Assembly (NCBI GenBank): GCA_964464635.1 | Contig: CAYXGT010000087.1 | Span: 1 to 11,010 of the forward strand | DNA from: CAYLMG01 sp964464635 | GTDB taxonomy: Bacteria > Planctomycetota > Phycisphaerae > Sedimentisphaerales > Anaerobacaceae | Direction: 5' to 3' | DNA length: 11,010 nucleotides | Shown: positions 5,553 to 11,010 of the stretch, piece after piece | Position numbering within the stretch: the stretch's first letter is position 1 | How the letters are laid out: each line of letters begins with the position of its first letter | The notes under the pieces: generated by a model | What the model was told of the DNA's origin: nothing | Database searches by the model: none | What the model saw: the letters and a program-made list of their open reading frames with translations, nothing else | Translations under genes and position numbers: made by a program

Positions 5553-6902
5553 ATGTCTTGTAGTGAAAACATTCAATCCATTATGAAAAGGCGTAGCGTC
5601 AACGGCACCGTGTTAATCGTTACGATTTGGATTGTTCTTGCTCTTGCCGGACTCGTTCTTGTTTTTGCCCGTTCCATACGGGTTGAGGCGATTGCCTCGG
5701 CAAATTATGTTGCGTCGGTACAGTCTGAAGCAACTGCTTACGGGGCTGTTCAGTTTATTATCGCACAGCTTAGCGGTGACGAAGACACGGTAACGCTGGA
5801 GTCTGATAATCCTTATGAACAGATGCAGGTCGGCGAAGGTTATTTCTGGCTTCTTCGTTCGAACCTGGCAGATGATAAAAGTTATGACTTCGGAATAACG
5901 GATGAATCCTCCAAAATAAACCTGAACTTAGCATTACCAGATATACTGGAGATGCTGCTGAAGCTGCCGGGTATGACAGCCGAGCTGGCTGCCGCGATTA
6001 TCGACTGGCGTGATGAAGATAGTGAAATCTCGCCCGGCGGTGCTGAAAGCGAATATTATCTTCTTCTTGATGACCCTTATTACTGCAAGAATGCACCGCT
6101 TGAGACTGTGGAGGAGGTTTTGCTCCTAAGGGGTGCATCGCCCGAGATTCTTTACGGGGAGGATATGAACAGAAACGGTGTTCTTAACTATAACGAAAAC
6201 GATGCTGCTGAAAGCGAGCCTGCAGATAACAGGGACGGCCGTCTTGACCGCGGTTTTTATGATTATGTAACTGTTTATAGTGCGGAAGAAAATGTAAGTC
6301 AGTCAGGTGAAAAAAGAATCTACATCAATGAGCCGGGCAGCAGTGAGCTGTCGGATCTTATCCGGCAGGTAGTAACCGATGACCGATATTATCAGATTAT
6401 GGATAATATACGTAGTGTCGGACGATTTGAAAATATTTTGCAATTTTATTTTGTCAGCGAGCTGACTTATGATGAATTTGAGCAAATAGCAGACAGGATA
6501 ACCACGACTGATGAGCAATATATCACAGGGCGCGTTAATGTGAATCTTGCGCCGAGGGATGTATTGCTTTGCCTGCCCGGCCTTTCTGAAAGTGATGTGG
6601 ATGCCCTTATCGCCAAACGCACTTCCGCGGATGTAAACCTTGAGTCCATCGCCTGGGTTGTCGAGGTGCTCGACGAGCGTGAAAAAGCTGTTGATGTTGG
6701 CAATTATATTACTACAGCCCAATCAACGCGTTTCTCGGGTGATATTGTCAGTACCAGCGGTAACGGAAGGGCGTTTCGCAGATACAGGGTTGTTCTTGAT
6801 ATGCAGAGTGAGCCGCCCTCTATTATTTACTGGAAAGAGCTGACGTATCTGGGCTGGCCGCTTGAGTCGGAGATAATTTCAACATTGCGTTCTGGTTTGT
6901 AA
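5553..6902 (+). CDS. gspK: Minor pseudopilin GspK (tip subunit)
   Basis: Large pseudopilin that caps the pseudopilus. At 449 residues it is longer than most GspK proteins. The leader ends NG18, then TVLIVTIWIVLALAGLVLVFA; mature position 5 is Val, not Glu, which is the normal GspK exception. A helix-hairpin-helix-like element LPGMTAELAAAIIDWRDED lies at 138-156, the usual 'D-W-R-D' segment of the family, and a second LPGL element lies near 342-360. Between them is a perfect EF-hand-type loop, D204-x-N206-x-N208-G209-x-L211-x3-E215, and a second Asp-rich loop DNRDGRLDRG at 225-234; GspK is known to bind calcium in this region. ATG 5553 has GAGGG at a good distance; ATG 5583 is an alternative with a shorter leader. 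Confidence 0.93.
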   Translation: MSCSENIQSIMKRRSVNGTVLIVTIWIVLALAGLVLVFARSIRVEAIASANYVASVQSEATAYGAVQFIIAQLSGDEDTVTLESDNPYEQMQVGEGYFWLLRSNLADDKSYDFGITDESSKINLNLALPDILEMLLKLPGMTAELAAAIIDWRDEDSEISPGGAESEYYLLLDDPYYCKNAPLETVEEVLLLRGASPEILYGEDMNRNGVLNYNENDAAESEPADNRDGRLDRGFYDYVTVYSAEENVSQSGEKRIYINEPGSSELSDLIRQVVTDDRYYQIMDNIRSVGRFENILQFYFVSELTYDEFEQIADRITTTDEQYITGRVNVNLAPRDVLLCLPGLSESDVDALIAKRTSADVNLESIAWVVEVLDEREKAVDVGNYITTAQSTRFSGDIVSTSGNGRAFRRYRVVLDMQSEPPSIIYWKELTYLGWPLESEIISTLRSGL

Positions 6903-6944
6903 TTGTAAGAAAGTTAATTTGCTTTGTTTTAGTGAGCACAGGTT

Positions 6945-8375
6945 ATGTTGATAAATCACAAAATATTAGGACTTGATATTGAAGAGCATTCGATACTCGC
7001 AGCCGAGCTTCGCGTAAACGGAAAGCACTGCGAGGTTAGAAGAGTTGCGGAATTTGTGTTTCCGGAAGATGTCTCTTTCGATAAACCCGGCGAATTGGGA
7101 GAGCGCCTGCGGCAGTTCCTCCATAGTAATCACTTCTCTTCCAAGAGTACTGTCATTGGAATTCCTGTCAAGTGGCTGCTTATGCGGCAGGAAGATATTC
7201 CGCCAGCCGGTGCGGATTCTTTGACCTCGATTCTGAGGATAAAGGCTGAACGGGAATTTTCACTGGACTATAATGACCTTGTCTTCGACTATATAGGCCG
7301 GGTGAGTGCTACGGAAAAAAGCTCTTTGCTTCTTGTCGCGACCCTGCGTCAAAAGATAGAGCAGCTTGTTGAAACATCGCATGCTGCCGGCCTGACCGTC
7401 CTTTCGATTACATCGTCATTTTTGGCTGTTGCTTCGGCTTTCAGACAGACAGGTTTCGAAGATAGTTACGCATTATATATAAGGCCGAACTACGCTGAGT
7501 TTTTGGTTCAACAAAATAAGAGTGTCAATCTGTTAAGACACGTACCGGTAGCTGTTGGGGCCCGGCAGGACGCTAAGACCGATGCAGGTGCTCTTGGCAG
7601 AGAGCTGAGGCGTTTGATATCTGTTTTGCCTGGTTCCGGCAGTGATACTGATACTAAAAAGTTCTTCATATGGAATGCAGCGGATATAGGCCCCGAGGCC
7701 TTACAGGCTTTCGAACAAAGCATTTCGCTGCAGACGGAAGTTGTAAACGGCGCTGCTAATTTGGCGATTAAAAAATCTATAAAGTCAGGTGAATCCGGAA
7801 TTGGTCGTTTTGCTGCTGCCATATCTCTTGCGTCGGCGGCGGGCAAGGCTAAATTACTGGGTATTGATTTTTTGAATTCTCACATCAATCCCGAAAGGAA
7901 GGCGACAGACGGCCGACGAATTCTGCGTATATCATTAGTCGGCCTGGCGGTCGTTTTGTGCGGCCTGTTTGTAATTTTAAGCTGGTACGGTCAGAAGATG
8001 CAGGTTGCCGAATTAAAAACGCGTCTGGAAGATATGAAACAGGACATCACCGAAGCCGAAGAGGTTATTGATAAAGTCTCTTTTTCCAGAGGCTGGTACT
8101 CAGCAAGACCCAAGTTTCTTGATTGTTTGAAGCAATTAACACTGGTTTTCCCTGCGCAGACAAACATATGGGTTACAAGTCTGGCTATACGAGAAGATAT
8201 GCAGGCAAATGTTAGCGGCAAATCCTTGGATGAAAAAAGCGTTCTGCAATTTCTGGATGCGTTGAAATCAAATGTTTCTTTTTCTGACGTGGAGATGCTC
8301 TATATGCGTAATATAGGAAGGTCGAGCAAAGAAGTCTCTTTTGCAATAAGTTTCACTTTTATTGATGGAAGGTAA
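6945..8375 (+). CDS. gspL: GspL-like inner-membrane assembly protein (PilM-PilN-like layout)
   Basis: Bitopic protein that in the T2SS recruits GspE through a cytoplasmic actin-like domain and contacts GspM and GspF. It has 476 residues. Residues 1 to about 300 resemble the actin/PilM fold, opening with KILGLDIEEHSILAAELR and followed by VIGIPVKWLLMRQEDIPP. One membrane span is visible at 329-347 (ISLVGLAVVLCGLFVILSW). After it comes a predicted coiled coil (QVAELKTRLEDMKQDITEAEEVIDKV) and a small PilN-like domain with FPAQTNIWVTSLAI and SVLQFLDALKSN. This is GspL architecture, but sequence style is closer to PilM plus PilN joined in one chain. Position after gspK and before a gspM-like gene supports GspL. 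The gap to gspK, 42 bases, is one of the largest in the cluster. Confidence 0.85.
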   Translation: MLINHKILGLDIEEHSILAAELRVNGKHCEVRRVAEFVFPEDVSFDKPGELGERLRQFLHSNHFSSKSTVIGIPVKWLLMRQEDIPPAGADSLTSILRIKAEREFSLDYNDLVFDYIGRVSATEKSSLLLVATLRQKIEQLVETSHAAGLTVLSITSSFLAVASAFRQTGFEDSYALYIRPNYAEFLVQQNKSVNLLRHVPVAVGARQDAKTDAGALGRELRRLISVLPGSGSDTDTKKFFIWNAADIGPEALQAFEQSISLQTEVVNGAANLAIKKSIKSGESGIGRFAAAISLASAAGKAKLLGIDFLNSHINPERKATDGRRILRISLVGLAVVLCGLFVILSWYGQKMQVAELKTRLEDMKQDITEAEEVIDKVSFSRGWYSARPKFLDCLKQLTLVFPAQTNIWVTSLAIREDMQANVSGKSLDEKSVLQFLDALKSNVSFSDVEMLYMRNIGRSSKEVSFAISFTFIDGR

Positions 8376-8379
8376 GCAG

Positions 8380-8931
8380 ATGGTTCTTTCGAAACGCGAA
8401 AAATACATCCTGATTGTCACATTAGTTGTAGTGACGACACTTGTCGCTGACAGGTATGTTGTAACGCCCCTGATGTCTGTATGGGCACAGGTAAAGGCTG
8501 AAAAACAGGGCCTGATTGACCAAATGAATTATACGGAAACCCTGTTCAAACGCAAAGCTTTGATGGAACGGAAATGGCAGGATATGATTTCCGGCGGCCT
8601 GGAAAGTGATGTTTCGAAAACTGAAAGCAAGGTGTTGAACGCGGTACGGCAATGGTCGCAGGAATGCGATTTTGCACTCTCTTCCGTGAAGCCGGAGCGT
8701 CTGGCGGGGCAGGACACTCTGCAGCAGATTACCTTTCAGGTTGCCGGTACCGGGACTATGCAAGCAGTCGGCAGGCTTATCTGGCGAATCGAGAACGCTC
8801 AGCTTCCAATCAGAATTGAGAATATTCAGCTTGGTTCGCGTACCGAAGGTGTTGATGATATGTCCCTTCAATTGAAATTGTCGGCGATTTACCTGCATAT
8901 AGATGTGGATGATGTGAAAGTGGAGATTTGA
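8380..8931 (+). CDS. gspM: GspM-like inner-membrane assembly protein
   Basis: Probable partner of GspL in the assembly platform. I chose ATG 8380, four bases after the gspL stop, because AAGG at 8369-8372 is well placed; a TTG at 8362 and ATG 8365 in the same frame would overlap gspL. The 183-residue protein has a short basic start (MVLSKREKY), one membrane span at about 9-25 (ILIVTLVVVTTLVADRY), then VTPLMSVWAQVKAEKQGLIDQMNYTETLF, a likely coiled coil, and a C-terminal alpha/beta domain with ITFQVAGTGTMQAVGRLIWRIENAQLPIRIENIQLGSR. This last part is typical of GspM/PilO ferredoxin-like domains. Sequence conservation in this family is low, so the name depends on topology and on position after gspL. 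Confidence 0.85.
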   Translation: MVLSKREKYILIVTLVVVTTLVADRYVVTPLMSVWAQVKAEKQGLIDQMNYTETLFKRKALMERKWQDMISGGLESDVSKTESKVLNAVRQWSQECDFALSSVKPERLAGQDTLQQITFQVAGTGTMQAVGRLIWRIENAQLPIRIENIQLGSRTEGVDDMSLQLKLSAIYLHIDVDDVKVEI

Positions 8932-8933
8932 TA

Positions 8934-9539
8934 ATGTGTATCGAAAGTAAGCTCAAAAAAATGACGAGCAATTATAAAATTCTTGTTTTTGTATTGCTAT
9001 TTTTGGCCGATGTTAGTTTTGCCCTGAGTGCGGAACAAGGGGACGATGCTCAGTTTTGGGACAATTACAGGGTGTTGGTGGAGCAAAACATTTTTTCCCG
9101 TCAGCGCGGCCGAGCCTTGAGAAAAGACGACAGCAAGCCGAAAGAGCGCCCGGCCCCGGCTCTGGAAAGTTACTTTGTGCTCAAGGGCATTGTTCGGCAG
9201 AATGCAGAATATGTCGCATTTTTGGAAGACACAAGGATGGGCGAAACAGTAAGGGCCCGGGTCGGGGACAGCATTGCAAGAGGCCGGCTGAAGAGTCTTA
9301 CACTTGATAACATCGAATTCGAGATGGACGCTAATACAATAAAAATTGAAATAGGTGATAGTCTTCAGGGAAAAGCCCCGACGCTTTCAGTGACATATAA
9401 TGACCTTGTCGAATGGTCGCAATCTTCTTTGGAAAGCTCTGATAGTGAAGCTTCGGGCCAGCAGACAGGCCAAAGCGGTGACGACGAGGAAATCCTGAGA
9501 AGATTAATGGAGAGACGGAGAAGGGAAACCGGAGGATAA
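8934..9539 (+). CDS. gspC: Short GspC-like protein (homology-region domain, no PDZ)
   Basis: Likely periplasmic connector between the inner-membrane platform and GspD. ATG 8934 has GGAG at 8922-8925 and follows gspM by two bases; it gives 201 residues. A hydrophobic stretch at 16-25 is followed by DVSFALSA, so it could be a signal peptide or the N-terminal membrane anchor of GspC. Next come NIFSRQRGR at 52-60, a Pro/Lys-rich linker, and a beta domain at about 80-145 (YFVLKGIVRQNAEYVAFLEDTRMGETV), which matches the pattern of the GspC homology region and of PilP: a strand, 'KGI', then a self-contained small beta fold. The C-terminal PDZ or coiled-coil domain of classical GspC is absent. Instead there is a Ser/Asp/Gln-rich segment (about 160-185) and an Arg-rich end (RRLMERRRRETGG). 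PilP-like is the main alternative. Confidence 0.72.
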   Translation: MCIESKLKKMTSNYKILVFVLLFLADVSFALSAEQGDDAQFWDNYRVLVEQNIFSRQRGRALRKDDSKPKERPAPALESYFVLKGIVRQNAEYVAFLEDTRMGETVRARVGDSIARGRLKSLTLDNIEFEMDANTIKIEIGDSLQGKAPTLSVTYNDLVEWSQSSLESSDSEASGQQTGQSGDDEEILRRLMERRRRETGG

Positions 9540-9597
9540 CTGATTATTGATACTATTAACTGATTTAACCTTAGTCTGATAAAGGAACTTAAAACAA

Positions 9598-11010
9598 ATG
9601 CGTAACTTAACAAAAATTTTACTTGCGGTTTTTATGTTTTCTCTCATTCTGATTCAAAACAGTGATGCACTCGGTGAGCAGGAGGATTCCAACAGCATCT
9701 CTGTGGCTGACACAAAGATATTGCTTAATTTCAAGGATACTTCTCTTGAGACGATACTCGAATATCTTTCCGAAGTTGCTGGTCTTGTTGTGGTGGCGGA
9801 TGAGAGCCTGAGCGACCGTTTGACCGTTATCAGCCGGCAAAGCCTGAATATCGACGAAGCTGTTTCTCTTATCAACACGATACTTAAGGAAAAGGGCTAC
9901 GCCGCAGTACGTATGGGCAGAACGCTGAAGATCGTCACGCTGGCAGAAGCGAAAAAGATGAATATCCCCGTGCGTTCAGGAACAGACCCTGAAAAAATCA
10001 TTGCAAGCGATGATATGGTTACTCATGTAATTCCCATACGATATGCAAATGCTGCCAGATTAAGAGAAGACCTCGCTTCGTTAGTTCCGACTTATGCGGA
10101 TCTGACAGCTAATGAAGACAGTAATGTATTGATTCTTACTGCTACTACTGCTGACATAAAACGTTTTGTAGAAATAGTCAGTGCTCTCGATACTCATTTG
10201 GCCGCGGTGGCTGAGGTCAGGGTCTATCGTTTGAAGTATGCTAATGCCACGAATGTGGCCGAGCTGATTAACACGATATTCGAGCAGCAGCAGTCAAGTT
10301 CAAGCAGCCAGCAAATGGGCGGACCACTTGGAGGAATAAGAGAATTTATGAGGCGCGGTGGCCGGGGGGACGGGCAGGATTCAGGTTCTGAAACAACCGG
10401 TCCTCGCACAAACGTTAGTGCAGCGGCTGATGAGCGTACCAATACCGTGGTTGTCAGTGGGCCTTCTGATGTCCTGGGAGTGATTGATGGCGTAATCAAG
10501 GATTTGGATTCCAAGCCGGGAGAGGAGCTTACTGTATTTACCTATCATTTGAAGAATGCACAGGCCGAAAATCTCCAGGAGGTGCTCAATAACCTTTACA
10601 CTGAAATGAGTTCTCTGACTGGTCAGACTACTGGTACGCGGACAGGAGGAGGAACTACCGGCAGGGGAGGTTTTATGGGGATGGGAACAACCAGCTCACA
10701 ATCCCTCAGCGACCTGTTAGAGCAGGTGTATTTCGAAGCCGATACGGATACAAATGCTTTGCTTGTTATGGCTACACCGAAAAATTACGCTCGAATCAAA
10801 GAAATACTGGATGATTTGGACAAACCTGTTCCGCAGGTCCTTATAAAAGTTCTGCTGGCGGAAGTTACGCACAGCGATTCACTTGACCTGGGTATCGAAT
10901 TTTCGATGCTGAATATGCGAAGCGATGGAGACAGCTTTTCAGTTTCGAATAATTTCGGTTTGGCAAGCAAGACAACAGGACTCATCCTGCAAACCATTGA
11001 AGGTGATGTC
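9598..11010 (+). CDS. gspD: Type II secretin GspD, 5' part (runs off the window)
   Basis: Outer-membrane secretin through which folded substrates leave the periplasm. The frame is open from ATG 9598 to the last base, giving 471 residues; the stop lies outside. AAGGA at 9582-9586 is a good ribosome binding site. Residues 1-24 form a signal peptide (MRNLTKILLAVFMFSLILIQ, then NSDA). An N0 domain follows at about 40-121 (ILLNFKDTSLETILEYLSEVAG), then N1 from 142 (THVIPIRYANAARLREDLASLVP), N2 from about 202 (VYRLKYANATNVAELINTIF) and N3 from about 313 (FTYHLKNAQAENLQEVLNNLY). The secretin core begins near 411 (VPQVLIKVLLAEV) and is cut. Two flexible Gly/Gln/Ser-rich insertions interrupt N2 (about 229-280) and N3 (about 338-368). 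The 58-base gap after gspC contains the 9-base direct repeat TAACTGATT (9537-9545, 9557-9565). Confidence 0.96.
   Translation, partial: MRNLTKILLAVFMFSLILIQNSDALGEQEDSNSISVADTKILLNFKDTSLETILEYLSEVAGLVVVADESLSDRLTVISRQSLNIDEAVSLINTILKEKGYAAVRMGRTLKIVTLAEAKKMNIPVRSGTDPEKIIASDDMVTHVIPIRYANAARLREDLASLVPTYADLTANEDSNVLILTATTADIKRFVEIVSALDTHLAAVAEVRVYRLKYANATNVAELINTIFEQQQSSSSSQQMGGPLGGIREFMRRGGRGDGQDSGSETTGPRTNVSAAADERTNTVVVSGPSDVLGVIDGVIKDLDSKPGEELTVFTYHLKNAQAENLQEVLNNLYTEMSSLTGQTTGTRTGGGTTGRGGFMGMGTTSSQSLSDLLEQVYFEADTDTNALLVMATPKNYARIKEILDDLDKPVPQVLIKVLLAEVTHSDSLDLGIEFSMLNMRSDGDSFSVSNNFGLASKTTGLILQTIEGDV

Noticed and set aside
6234..6243. 10-base palindrome GACGGCCGTC
   Set aside because: Around ten such perfect 10-base palindromes are expected by chance in 11 kb; this one is inside gspK with no further context.
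6667..6677. GCTCGACGAGC, identical to the centre of the 467-497 dyad
   Set aside because: It encodes a similar Leu-Asp-Glu stretch in gspK and the symmetry does not extend further; most likely a coincidence of codon choice.
6303..6722. 139-codon open frame on the minus strand within gspK
   Set aside because: It lies wholly antisense to a well-supported gspK, has no recognisable protein features and no ribosome binding site of note; it is a shadow frame, as are the other minus-strand frames in the window.
9056..9307. 83-codon + strand frame overlapping gspC
   Set aside because: Out of frame inside the gspC-like gene, Gly/Arg/Pro composition typical of a shifted frame, no start context.
439..11010. 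Type IV pilus or competence operon instead of T2SS
   Set aside because: A GspG with the Asp-rich calcium loop, a GspK without Glu5 and with its typical domain, and all of GspH, I and J in order point to T2SS; no pilT or major pilin is present.

Overview
The window is almost entirely one type II secretion system (T2SS) gene cluster on the + strand. The order is gspE-F-G-H-I-J-K-L-M, then a gspC-like gene, then gspD, which runs off the right edge. A partial gene for a small, probably exported protein precedes it. All genes share one strand. Gaps are 58 bases or less and one pair overlaps by a base (gspH/gspI), so an operon is very likely. No RNA gene, CRISPR array, insertion sequence or gene-free stretch over 60 bases was found.

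Organism: a Gram-negative-type bacterium with an outer membrane, because it has a secretin. The moderate GC content, the divergent L/M/C proteins, the E-to-M-then-C-D order, and the style of the first partial protein (Gly/Met/Arg-rich stretch, helical tail) remind me of Planctomycetes, perhaps Phycisphaerae/Sedimentisphaerales relatives. This is recollection of family style, not a search result.

Layout: 1-381 is the partial upstream gene. 382-438 is a short spacer with the gspE ribosome binding site inside a possible hairpin. 439-3407 holds the motor ATPase GspE and the inner-membrane platform protein GspF. 3444-6902 holds five pseudopilin genes: major GspG and minor GspH, I, J and K. 6945-9539 holds the inner-membrane assembly proteins GspL and GspM and a short GspC-like linker. 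9598-11010 is the first 471 residues of the secretin GspD.

How they work together (known for the family): GspE hydrolyses ATP at the cytoplasmic face, held by GspL. GspF, L and M form the platform on which GspG is polymerised into a short pseudopilus tipped by GspK-I-J-H. GspC connects the platform to the N-terminal domains of the GspD ring, through which folded periplasmic proteins leave. The prepilin peptidase (GspO/PilD) needed to process the pseudopilins is not in the window.

The most unusual signal is not a gene. A perfect 15-base-arm inverted repeat (467-497) lies inside the gspE coding sequence 28 bases after the A of the start codon. A second 10-base perfect stem (513-522/530-539) follows 14 bases later. 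With the possible hairpin over the gspE Shine-Dalgarno sequence, this suggests a structured mRNA 5' region that may control the first T2SS gene.
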